Source of the DNA: Oceanospirillales bacterium
GTDB lineage: Bacteria > Pseudomonadota > Gammaproteobacteria > Pseudomonadales > Endozoicomonadaceae
DNA: 64,000 nucleotides
Direction of reading: 5' to 3'
Assembly: GCA_004762125.1 (NCBI GenBank)
Contig: SIHQ01000003.1
Span: 124,001 to 188,000, forward strand
Shown here: one piece after another, positions 8,751-16,902 of the stretch
Position numbering within the stretch: the first letter of the stretch is position 1
Layout: the number at the start of each line of letters is the position of its first letter
Notes under the pieces: generated by a model
Told to the model about the DNA's origin: nothing
Databases searched by the model: none
Seen by the model: only the letters and a program-made list of their open reading frames with translations
Program-made: the position numbers and the translations under genes

Positions 8751-11700
8751 ATGAGCGGATATGTCACTAGGGCAGTGTTTTCAATGTTATTTTTCCTGCC
8801 CGGACTTTTGACTGCAGAAACCAATCAATACAACTGTATAGTATCTGCAACGCTGGACGGTATTGATCGAAAAAACTGCAAGTCTGTTCGTATAGATAGC
8901 ACTGTTCCTCCTCATTTATCCACAGTCACAGCTTGCAAATTCGCTGACTCAGGTGAAGATGTTTATTGGTTGATTCCAAACTCTCCTGCCGGACAAACAC
9001 TGTTATGCAGGAAAGAAAAGGACAATGAATCTATTGATGACATAAGCAGTAACGATAATCTTGTTATCACTTTCTCATCCGCTGATACCTCTAATAAGGA
9101 CTCCTCAGAAACAGGCACAGATACCAGTTCCTTTGGTGGCGGATATGACGGCGGCCTGGACGATGATGAGTTCAAACCAGGAAGAAGACCCGGAGGAGGA
9201 ACCATTGCACCGCCCTATGTGCTCGGTGTAGAAAGTGAGTTAGAAATGGTCGGTTCTCTGATTGTCGATCAGAACCTCTACCTTCCAGGATTTGAAGCCG
9301 ATGAGACTCTCTTTCATCAGGTTATTCATTATTCAGATAATACCCAGATTGTCGTCATCGGCAGAGAGGGCATGTATTATATCTATCGGCACTCATCTTC
9401 ACCTTTCGTCGAAGACTCGTTGATCGACATTGTTGAAATTACCATGGACGTCCCGTCAGAAGAGCCATCACTCTATACCTATATCTTCAAACCATTTTAT
9501 CCTGATATCCAGAAAAAAGAAGACGACAGTTTGACCAGAGCACTGGCTGCGGCCATGGCCTCAACCTACCATGGCAATGTTCCTTATAATGAAGCGCCTA
9601 TATTTGGTTTTGGTAAAAAGAAAAAAAACGATGGAACAAATGGGGATTCTAAAAAAGATCAATCGACAACGTCAGCAGCACCTTCAGCTCCTCCACGTAA
9701 CCCTAACTGGTCTGAGGGTGGCAATAACGGCGGTGATGGAACACCTCCCATGGGCAACCCACTGCAATGCAATAGATGCACCTTCGTTGCACCTAGCGAC
9801 ACTGCTCTCGAAAAGCATATGGCTGATCGTCATGTTCCGTTTTCCGACACGGAAGGACAACCTACGCTTGCCTCCTATGACGCACCACCACCTTATTATG
9901 GATCTCAACAACAACCATTTTATGGATTTCAACAACAACTATTTTATGGATCTCAACAAGTAGCTGTGGTGCCACAACCACCCACGACAATGCTGCCACC
10001 AGCTGCCCCAGAGCCAGAACACACACCAACCCAGCCTCTCGCCCCCCCAAGAGCAGCCCCTCGAACCAGGCCAGTGGCTACTCCCACACCAACTATTCCC
10101 ACACCTACTACTGCTACTGCTACTGCTACTACTACTACGTCTACAGGAAGGCCAGTAATATCCACAATCTCTTTGGCCGACATTTTCGGTATGCCTGGAC
10201 AACCAACCTCTCAGAATATGGCACGGGAGCCATCCCAGGGTGAAACGGATGCAATGTTGCAACTTCAGGCCACCATGAAGGTTGAAGAGCTTAAGCGAGA
10301 GATTATTTCTATTTTGAATAGGTACCCAGGAATAAACTGGGCTCTGTTCACCGGCGCTGTCGAGGCATTGGTACCCAAAGAAAATCAGTTGCGGTTTCGA
10401 CAACGCTATATGGAAGTCATTCGAGAGCCACAGTCCAACGAAGAGATTCTGAATAAGCTGGTATCACTGCTTAGTTCGGATGGGAATGAACTTAATTGCG
10501 ATCTTGACCCAACATCAGCAATGGTACACCTGGCTTATGGTTTTCTCGCAATCCAGAATAGCCCTGTTGGCACAGTCAATTCAGTATTCACGGAATTAAG
10601 CCGCGAAATAGGTCAAACGGTTCAGACTTATCGGAATCGTCATGATATAGATATTGATGAGACTATAAATGTCGTAAGTTTCAGCAGTAGTGAAGCGCAA
10701 TTGGCATTAACGGGTTTTGCAGAACATTTTTTTAATACAAATAATGATTTACAGGTAAATTTTCAAGGAATAGAAAACCCATCAACTAGCAATTTTGATT
10801 TTTTGCAAGCCGTATTTAATAGTCTCTCCAGCAATAATTTACTACCTGCGGAATTGACTGGTGATACAAATCAGAGGCTAATGTCTTGGTTATCCATGCT
10901 ATATCCCAATAACGCGCGACACAGCTTGGCAGCAAAGCCTGCCGCACTGTCTGAGCTCAAAAATCGAACCGAAGGAACAGTAATCTCTCCTCAATTATTC
11001 ATAGCCGGTCTCATCCTACTGGATAACAAACCTCACATTAGAGCAGCTTTGAAGCAGGCTCTACAGAGTTATCGGCAAATGCTTAAAACTGCAGTAGGTA
11101 GAGCAGAGAGGGCAGCTTTTGCATTACAATACTATGACAGTGTTTGGCTTTACCTGATGAGAGAAGTTCCTCCACTCGGTGAGCGTCAACAAGCATTTGA
11201 CGACCACTCAGAAGCTGTAGCCTCTAATGAAGCTGTAGCCTCTAATGTAGTAGCTGTTACTGGTCGGGTATCTCGACTGGATATTGACGCTGAACCGTCA
11301 GTAATGCCTGTTCCAGCGCAAACTTCTCACTCCGCAACGGTTTCTCCGGAGCCATCATTTACAATGGCTACAATGGTTACAATGGTTACAATGGAGGAGA
11401 GGTTGATTACAGCGGCGCAAACCACTGTAACAGAACCTCAATCAAATTTTTACATTAATGAAGCCGCAATAAGTAGTGCATTATCAGGCCTGCAGCAAAG
11501 AGAACCTCAAAAATTCGATCAGTTGCGAAGGCAAGGGTATATTCAAGTAACATCACACTGGGGGGGTACTCGATATTCTTTCCCCTCAGGCAAGCTCTCG
11601 GAACTATTAGATGCTCTAGTGTCGTCTGGGTTAAAGCGGACAGCTTCAGAGGTTGCAGAAATTATTAATGACCGAAATATGCGGGATGTATGGCAAAGCC

Positions 11701-11975
11701 ATTATGTAGAATTGACTGCCGCACTGAAAGAGGACCCAAAGAATATTGCAGGTGAACTGTTTGCCAAAGGGAAGATTCCTAAAAGTACAAATGAAGAGAT
11801 TCAAGAGCTAAACGAGACTAATACTAACAAAGCAAGAAAACTGCTTACTACGATAACTAACTTAATTGAAATTCATCACGCTATGAAAAACGTGCTTGAA
11901 CTGAAAGCTATATTGCATGATTACTCTGGTTTTCAGCAGGTGATAGAAAATATCGAGAAAGACATGAATCTTTAA
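8751..11975 (+). CDS. Large secreted protein of unknown function with C2H2-like finger and PSAP/PPPY motifs
   Basis: About 1074 residues from the ATG at 8751 (open back to TTG 8709). The ATG puts a signal-peptide-like segment first: SGYVTRAVF, hydrophobic SMLFFLPGLL, then TAET. After a Cys-containing N-terminal domain come a Gly/Asp stretch (about 135-155), a Lys cluster (FGKKKK), and a disordered Pro/Gln/Thr-rich region (about 300-470). Within that are PSAP (311-314), a CX2CX12HX4H array with the C2H2-type L-X2-H spacing (Cys340, Cys343, His356, His361), PPPY (379-382), and YGxQQQxF repeats. The last 550 residues are mostly helical-looking with no family recognised. PSAP and PPPY are the short motifs that bind TSG101 and NEDD4-type WW domains in eukaryotes. 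A host-directed secreted effector is a hypothesis only; an ordinary surface protein is possible. It has its own transcription unit between a terminator and a hairpin. Confidence 0.75.
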   Translation: MSGYVTRAVFSMLFFLPGLLTAETNQYNCIVSATLDGIDRKNCKSVRIDSTVPPHLSTVTACKFADSGEDVYWLIPNSPAGQTLLCRKEKDNESIDDISSNDNLVITFSSADTSNKDSSETGTDTSSFGGGYDGGLDDDEFKPGRRPGGGTIAPPYVLGVESELEMVGSLIVDQNLYLPGFEADETLFHQVIHYSDNTQIVVIGREGMYYIYRHSSSPFVEDSLIDIVEITMDVPSEEPSLYTYIFKPFYPDIQKKEDDSLTRALAAAMASTYHGNVPYNEAPIFGFGKKKKNDGTNGDSKKDQSTTSAAPSAPPRNPNWSEGGNNGGDGTPPMGNPLQCNRCTFVAPSDTALEKHMADRHVPFSDTEGQPTLASYDAPPPYYGSQQQPFYGFQQQLFYGSQQVAVVPQPPTTMLPPAAPEPEHTPTQPLAPPRAAPRTRPVATPTPTIPTPTTATATATTTTSTGRPVISTISLADIFGMPGQPTSQNMAREPSQGETDAMLQLQATMKVEELKREIISILNRYPGINWALFTGAVEALVPKENQLRFRQRYMEVIREPQSNEEILNKLVSLLSSDGNELNCDLDPTSAMVHLAYGFLAIQNSPVGTVNSVFTELSREIGQTVQTYRNRHDIDIDETINVVSFSSSEAQLALTGFAEHFFNTNNDLQVNFQGIENPSTSNFDFLQAVFNSLSSNNLLPAELTGDTNQRLMSWLSMLYPNNARHSLAAKPAALSELKNRTEGTVISPQLFIAGLILLDNKPHIRAALKQALQSYRQMLKTAVGRAERAAFALQYYDSVWLYLMREVPPLGERQQAFDDHSEAVASNEAVASNVVAVTGRVSRLDIDAEPSVMPVPAQTSHSATVSPEPSFTMATMVTMVTMEERLITAAQTTVTEPQSNFYINEAAISSALSGLQQREPQKFDQLRRQGYIQVTSHWGGTRYSFPSGKLSELLDALVSSGLKRTASEVAEIINDRNMRDVWQSHYVELTAALKEDPKNIAGELFAKGKIPKSTNEEIQELNETNTNKARKLLTTITNLIEIHHAMKNVLELKAILHDYSGFQQVIENIEKDMNL
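9897..9960 (+). repeat. 24-base in-frame tandem repeat (2.7 units)
   Basis: Units at 9897-9920, 9921-9944 and a partial one at 9945-9960 encode YGSQQQPF, YGFQQQLF and YGSQQ directly after the PPPY motif of the large secreted protein. Copies differ at only a few bases, which suggests recent slippage or duplication. Confidence 0.9.
10104..10138 (+). repeat. ACT/GCT trinucleotide tract
   Basis: A run of ACT and GCT triplets coding for Thr/Ala in the disordered linker of the large secreted protein. A triplet tract can change length without shifting the frame, so it could vary linker length between strains. Confidence 0.85.
11211..11246 (+). repeat. 18-base direct tandem duplication
   Basis: Two identical 18-base units (11211-11228 and 11229-11246), each encoding EAVASN, lie in tandem in the second linker of the large secreted protein. 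Confidence 0.9.
11361..11394 (+). repeat. 9-base tandem repeat ACAATGGTT
   Basis: Nearly four copies of ACAATGG(C/T)T in phase with the reading frame encode (TMA/V)n in the second low-complexity linker of the large secreted protein. Confidence 0.88.
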
Positions 11976-11996
11976 CCGTACATTCCAGCTGTATTG

Positions 11997-12021
11997 AACG
12001 GGAGGCTAACGACCTCCCGTT
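11997..12021 (+). terminator. Hairpin after the large secreted protein gene
   Basis: AACGGGAGG (11997-12005) pairs perfectly with CCTCCCGTT (12013-12021) across a 7-base loop, 22 bases after the stop codon. Only a short T-run follows, so termination may be partial. Confidence 0.65.
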
Positions 12022-12178
12022 TACTGTTGAGTAAGCTGTTCAATGTACCTTATCATTCAAACAGCTTACGTTATGCGCTTTATTTCTTAACTCAACGTTA
12101 GCTTTATGCACTACTTGATATCATTCCCTTATAGAAAAACAAAAAACCAGTTCTAAAAAAGAAGCAGCCTCCGGATGA

Positions 12179-12406
12179 GGTGACAGACCACCACCCGACA
12201 GACCGGCATACGTACCGCCTACGCCCAAACCTGCGCCACCTGCAATTAACTATGATGATATGAGCGTCAAAGATCGAAAAAATACTCGTTATGGCATGAA
12301 GGATCTCGGAAGCATCCGCAATTACCATACTAAAAACAAGCTAAACGTTATTTCTGGCTCTGACTGGGTAGTTTTGGGAAAGCTCGCTGTGAGCGAGGGA
12401 CGATGA
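12179..12406 (+). pseudogene. Remnant of a Pro-rich protein gene, 5' part lost
   Basis: Frame 12179-12406 reads RPPPDRPAYVPPTPKPAPPA, then INYDDMSVKDRKNTRYGMKD and a normal-looking end closing at TGA 12404-12406. The composition is that of a real C-terminus, but the frame is cut upstream by TGA at 12176. The +1-shifted frame just before it continues plausibly with KKPVLKKKQPPDE, as if a frameshift split one gene. The only internal ATG (12260) would leave 48 residues and has no ribosome binding site. I do not recognise the parent family. Alternatively it is a small expressed ORF. Confidence 0.45.
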
Positions 12407-12440
12407 CTCATGAATTCATAGCTTTTTGAATTGATCAAAA

Positions 12441-12473
12441 AAAACCGCTGGGCATAACCCGGCGGTTTTTTTT
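12441..12473 (-). terminator. Rho-independent terminator of aceE-aceF (may act both ways)
   Basis: CCGCTGGG (12445-12452) pairs with CCCGGCGG (12458-12465) with one wobble, flanked by an A-run on the left and a T-run on the right. Read leftward, a T-run follows the hairpin just after the aceF stop; read rightward it would also stop transcripts from the remnant. Confidence 0.88.
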
Positions 12474-12490
12474 GAATCGAAATAAATCGA

Positions 12491-14170
12491 TTACAGCAGC
12501 AGCATACGAATATCAGCCAGCAGGTTACCCAACATGGAAGTAAAACGTGCTGCATCAGCGCCGTTGATCACACGGTGATCGTACGACAGTGACAGAGGGC
12601 ACATCAACTTGGCATCAAAGTCCTTACCGTTCCAGACAGGCTTCATAGCCGCTTTGGAAATACCCAGAATCGCCACTTCAGGTGCGTTAACGATTGGAGT
12701 AAAGGCCGTACCACCGATAGAACCCAGGCTGGAGATAGTGAAGCAGCCACCCTGCATTTCGTCAGGCTTCAGCTTCTTGTCACGGGCCTTACCAGCCAAC
12801 TCGATGCACTCGCGGGACAGTTCCCAGATACCCTTCTGATCAACGTTCTTCAGAACAGGAACCAGCAGGCCGTCTGGAGTATCTACCGCAACACCAATGT
12901 TGATGTATTTCTTGTAGATAACAGACTCGCCGTCTTCGCTCAGGGACGTGCAGAACTGAGGCATTTCAGCCAGCACGTAAGCCACAGCCTTCAGGAAGAA
13001 TGGCAGCGGAGTCAGCTTGGTGCCCTTCTTCTCAGCCATCGCCTTGTTGGCTTTACGGAAAGATTCCAGTTCAGTGATATCAGCTTCATCAAACTGGGTT
13101 ACGTGAGGTACGTTCAACCAGGAGCGTTGGAAGTTTCTGGCCGCTACTTTACGCAGACGGTTCAGGGCAACTTCTTCAATCTCACCCCACTTGGCGTAAT
13201 CCTGACCCGGAACCGGAGGAATACCCGCACCACCTACAACAGCGGCAGGCTTCGCCTTCTCGGACAGCTTCGCCTTCACGTAGTCCTGAACATTTTCTTT
13301 CAGGATACGACTGCGAGGACCAGAGCCCTTCACCAGAGACAGATCAACACCAAACTCGCGAGCCAGCTTGCGAACTGCTGGGCCAGCGTGGAAGTCACGG
13401 TTGGCTTTTTCCAGTTCAACCAGATTCTTTTTGGCTGGAGCCTGAGGCGCAGCCTTTTGTGGAGCTGAGGCAACTACTGAAGTCGGCGCTGCTGGAGCCT
13501 GAGCTGAAGCAGTAGGAGCTGCCACTTCAACAACAGGAACTGCAGTGCCACCAGTGATTTCCATTTTAACCACCAGGTCACCCTGGCTCATGGCATCGCC
13601 TTCCTTAACGCAGATCTCTTTGATCACGCCAGCGAAAGGAGAAGGTACTTCCATGGTCGCCTTGTCAGATTCCAGAACCACCAGGGAATCTTCTTCAGCA
13701 ATCTCGTCACCTACGGCAACACAGATTTCAATAATCGGTACGTTTTCAGAACCAATGTCAGGGACATGCACTTCTTGAATAGAAGAAGCCTGAACACTGC
13801 TCGCGGCTGGTGCGACAACAGGAACTGATGCAACAACAGGAACTGATGCAACAACAGGAACTGGTGCTTCTGCAACAGGAGCCGCTTTCTCTTCAACCAC
13901 TGGCGCTGCTTCAACAGCAACAGCTTCAGAAGAGCCAGCCGCTGCCATTCTCAGCATGTCATCGCCTTCAGAAACGCTGTCGCCTACCTTGACCAGAATC
14001 TCGGTAATCTGACCATCGCGAGGCGCTGGCACTTCCATGGAAGCCTTATCGGATTCCAGAACAATCAGGGAATCTTCTGCAGAAACGGAATCGCCAGACA
14101 CAACACAGATCTCAATGATCTCTGCACTGCCACTGCCGATGTCCGGTATTTTGATAATTTCATCATTCAT
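12491..14170 (-). CDS. aceF: Pyruvate dehydrogenase E2, dihydrolipoyl acetyltransferase
   Basis: Core subunit of the pyruvate dehydrogenase complex; moves the acetyl group from E1 via lipoyl arms to CoA. The 559 residues hold two lipoyl domains with modified lysines in ESDKAS (Lys42) and ESDKAT (Lys170), Ala/Pro/Val linkers, a peripheral subunit-binding domain (AGPAVRKLAREFGVDLSLVKGSGPRSRI) and the acyltransferase domain ending in the catalytic SYDHRVINGADAARF. Many gammaproteobacterial E2 proteins have two or three lipoyl domains. It lies 74 bases downstream of aceE, in one leftward operon. The E3 gene (lpd) is not in the window. Confidence 0.97.
   Translation of the reverse strand: MNDEIIKIPDIGSGSAEIIEICVVSGDSVSAEDSLIVLESDKASMEVPAPRDGQITEILVKVGDSVSEGDDMLRMAAAGSSEAVAVEAAPVVEEKAAPVAEAPVPVVASVPVVASVPVVAPAASSVQASSIQEVHVPDIGSENVPIIEICVAVGDEIAEEDSLVVLESDKATMEVPSPFAGVIKEICVKEGDAMSQGDLVVKMEITGGTAVPVVEVAAPTASAQAPAAPTSVVASAPQKAAPQAPAKKNLVELEKANRDFHAGPAVRKLAREFGVDLSLVKGSGPRSRILKENVQDYVKAKLSEKAKPAAVVGGAGIPPVPGQDYAKWGEIEEVALNRLRKVAARNFQRSWLNVPHVTQFDEADITELESFRKANKAMAEKKGTKLTPLPFFLKAVAYVLAEMPQFCTSLSEDGESVIYKKYINIGVAVDTPDGLLVPVLKNVDQKGIWELSRECIELAGKARDKKLKPDEMQGGCFTISSLGSIGGTAFTPIVNAPEVAILGISKAAMKPVWNGKDFDAKLMCPLSLSYDHRVINGADAARFTSMLGNLLADIRMLLL
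13812..13865 (-). repeat. 18-base tandem repeat in the aceF linker
   Basis: Three units (13812-13829, 13830-13847, 13848-13865) differ by only a few bases and encode a repeated six-residue VPVVAS/P motif in the flexible linker between the two lipoyl domains. Such linkers tolerate length change. Confidence 0.88.
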
Positions 14171-14244
14171 TCGGGATACCTTTCAGTATGCCGACCAACA
14201 AGCTTCGCGAACAAAGCCTATCGGGCGGCATCAGCAGTTAATTA

Positions 14245-16902
14245 TTAGCAGTACAATGGATTGGCTTTGTCGCCATTGATGTTGTATTTCTTCAGAGCTC
14301 CGGTCAGTACGGAAGCTTCGAGCTCGCCGTCCTTAACCAGGCCGTACAGAGCTGCAACAACAACAAAATAGCGATCCACTTCGAAGAACTCACGCAGCTT
14401 GGCACGAGTATCGGAGCGACCAAAACCATCGGTACCCAAAGTAATAAAGGTAGCCGGTACGTAATCACGGATCTGATCCGAGTAAATCTTCATGTAGTCA
14501 GACGCTGCAACCACTGGACCCTTACGGCCAGACAGCTGTTGCTCTACCCAGGAAACCTTCTTCTCGGCTTCAGGGTTCAACATGTTATAACGAGCAGCGC
14601 TCATACCATCACGACGCAACTCGTTGAAGCTGGTAGCAGACCAGATGTTGGACTCGACATTGTACTCTTCACGAAGAATGTCGGCCGCATAGCGAACTTC
14701 TTCCAGAATGGTGCCACAGCCCATCAGCTGAACTTTCAGGCCGTCATCGCGAGAGTTTTCTTCGAAGCAGTACAGACCTTTCACGATGCCTTCCAGAACA
14801 CTATCGCCTTCTGGCAGTGCAGGCATTTTGTAGCTGTCGTTCATGGTGGTGATGTAGTACCACACATTCTCGTTGTCGCCGTACATACGACGCAGACCGT
14901 CCTGAATGATCACAGCCAGTTCATAGCCGTAACTCGGATCGTAGCTGATGCAGTTAGGGACAGTGGCAGCCAGTACATGGCTGTGACCGTCCTGATGCTG
15001 CAGGCCTTCACCGTTCAGAGAAGTACGACCAGAAGTCGCACCGATCAGGAAGCCTTTCGCCTGAATGTCACCAGCAGCCCAAGCCAGATCACCTGTACGC
15101 TGGAAACCGAACATGGAGTAGAAGGCGTAGAACGGAATCATCGGTACGTTGTTGGAGCTGTAAGAAGTCGCAGCAGCGATCCAGGCAGCGTGGGCGCCCG
15201 CTTCGTTGATACCTTCTTCCAGAATCTGACCGGTCTTGGATTCCTTGTAGAACATCACCTGATCTGAGTCTACCGGCTCATACTTCTGACCTTCAGCAGA
15301 GTAGATACCCAACTGACGGAACATACCTTCCATACCGAAGGTACGAGCTTCGTCAGGAACGATAGGTACGATGTTTTTACCGATGTTCTTGTCTTTTGCC
15401 AAAGCGCCCAGAATACGTACGTAAGCCATGGTGGTGGAGATTTCACGCTCACCACTGCCCTTCAGTACCGGTTCCAACAACTTCAAATCTGGCATGATCA
15501 GCTGAGTATCAGACTGCTGACGACGCTGAGGAATGAAACCACCCAGCTTCTCACGATGCTTGCGCATGTAAACCATTTCAGGGCTATCTGCTGCAGGCTT
15601 GAAGTAAGGCAGGCTAGCCAGATCGTCATCCTTGATAGGCAGGTCAAAACGATCACGGAATAATTTCAGATCTTCGACAGGCAGTTTCTTCACGTTGTGA
15701 GAAACGTTAGATGCTTCACCGGTAGCACCTGTGCCATAGCCTTTAACGGTCTTGGCCAAAATAACAGTTGGCTGACCTTTATGGTTTGTCGCTTCGTGAT
15801 ACGCAGCGTATACCTTATAAGGATCGTGACCACCACGGTTCAGGTGCCAGATGTCATCGTCGGACAGATGCTCAACCATTTTCTTGGTTTCAGGATAGCG
15901 ACCAAAGAAGTGCTCACGAGTCCAGGCTCCGCCTTTCGCCTTACAATTCTGATAGTCACCGTCTACGGCTTCATCCATCAGCTTCTGCAACATACCGTCT
16001 TTGTCATTGGCCAGTAGCTGGTCCCAATGACGACCCCAGGTCACCTTGATAACGTTCCAGCCAGCGCCACGGAAGACACCTTCCAGCTCTTGAATGATTT
16101 TGCCGTTACCACGAACTGGTCCGTCCAGACGCTGAAGGTTGCAGTTTACGACGAAAATCAGGTTGTCCAGATTTTCACGGCCGGCCAGAGAAATAGCGCC
16201 CAGGGATTCTGGCTCATCGGTCTCGCCATCACCCAGGAACGCCCAAACTTTACGGTCCTGTTCCGGAGACATGCCACGGTTTACCAGATACTTCATAAAG
16301 TGAGCCTGATAGATCGCCTGCAGTGGGCCAAGACCCATGGATACAGTCGGGAACTGCCAGAAGTCGGGCATCAGGTGAGGGTGAGGATAAGAAGACAGAC
16401 CTTTGCCATCCACTTCCTGACGGAAACTGTTCAGCTGATCTTCACTCAAACGACCTTCCAGGAATGCGCGGGAGTATACGCCTGGTGCAGTGTGCCCCTG
16501 ATAGTAAATAAGATCGCCTTCACGGTCGTTTTCGTGCCCGTGGAAGAAGTAGTTGTAACCTATGTCATACAATGTGGCACTGGAGGCAAAGGAAGAAATA
16601 TGACCGCCCAGAGAACTGTCTTTCTGGTTGGCACGCATAACCATCGCCAAAGCATTCCAGCGAACCAGAGAACGGATACGACGTTCCATGAACAGGTCGC
16701 CCGGCATTCTCGCTTCTTTTTCAGGCGGAATAGTGTTGCGATAAGGTGTAGTGATCGCGTAGGGCAGCTGGGTACCTTTTCCCCTCGCGTACTGGGACAG
16801 GCGGGTCATCAGGTAATGTGCCCGATCTTCCCCTTCCTTTTCCAGAACGGATTCCAGAGAGTCAAGCCACTCCTGGGTTTCGATGGGATCGATGTCATGC
16901 AT
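14245..16902 (-). CDS. aceE: Pyruvate dehydrogenase E1 component (homodimeric type)
   Basis: Thiamine-diphosphate enzyme that decarboxylates pyruvate and acetylates the lipoyl arm of AceF. The 885 residues match the usual length of about 885-890. The ThDP/Mg motif GDGETDEPESLGA..NLIFVVNCNLQ is intact, as are the early HISSFASSATLYDIGYNYFF segment and the C-terminal TFITLGTDGFGRSDTRAKLREFFEVD. GGAG sits nine bases before the ATG on the minus strand. No pdhR-type GntR repressor gene is next to it, unlike E. coli; a perfect FNR-type site lies about 390 bases upstream. Confidence 0.98.
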   Translation of the reverse strand: MHDIDPIETQEWLDSLESVLEKEGEDRAHYLMTRLSQYARGKGTQLPYAITTPYRNTIPPEKEARMPGDLFMERRIRSLVRWNALAMVMRANQKDSSLGGHISSFASSATLYDIGYNYFFHGHENDREGDLIYYQGHTAPGVYSRAFLEGRLSEDQLNSFRQEVDGKGLSSYPHPHLMPDFWQFPTVSMGLGPLQAIYQAHFMKYLVNRGMSPEQDRKVWAFLGDGETDEPESLGAISLAGRENLDNLIFVVNCNLQRLDGPVRGNGKIIQELEGVFRGAGWNVIKVTWGRHWDQLLANDKDGMLQKLMDEAVDGDYQNCKAKGGAWTREHFFGRYPETKKMVEHLSDDDIWHLNRGGHDPYKVYAAYHEATNHKGQPTVILAKTVKGYGTGATGEASNVSHNVKKLPVEDLKLFRDRFDLPIKDDDLASLPYFKPAADSPEMVYMRKHREKLGGFIPQRRQQSDTQLIMPDLKLLEPVLKGSGEREISTTMAYVRILGALAKDKNIGKNIVPIVPDEARTFGMEGMFRQLGIYSAEGQKYEPVDSDQVMFYKESKTGQILEEGINEAGAHAAWIAAATSYSSNNVPMIPFYAFYSMFGFQRTGDLAWAAGDIQAKGFLIGATSGRTSLNGEGLQHQDGHSHVLAATVPNCISYDPSYGYELAVIIQDGLRRMYGDNENVWYYITTMNDSYKMPALPEGDSVLEGIVKGLYCFEENSRDDGLKVQLMGCGTILEEVRYAADILREEYNVESNIWSATSFNELRRDGMSAARYNMLNPEAEKKVSWVEQQLSGRKGPVVAASDYMKIYSDQIRDYVPATFITLGTDGFGRSDTRAKLREFFEVDRYFVVVAALYGLVKDGELEASVLTGALKKYNINGDKANPLYC

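Noticed and set aside
10104-10138. Triplet tract considered as a CRISPR-like or mobile repeat
   Set aside because: It is an in-frame microsatellite with no spacers and no flanking cas or transposase genes.
9684-10183. Minus-strand frames with Gly/Val or Ser runs opposite the large secreted protein
   Set aside because: They are translations of the complement of Pro/Thr/Gln codons and short repeats.
14539-15267. 242-codon plus-strand frame opposite aceE
   Set aside because: Antisense to a fully conserved AceE sequence; no start signal and no recognisable protein.
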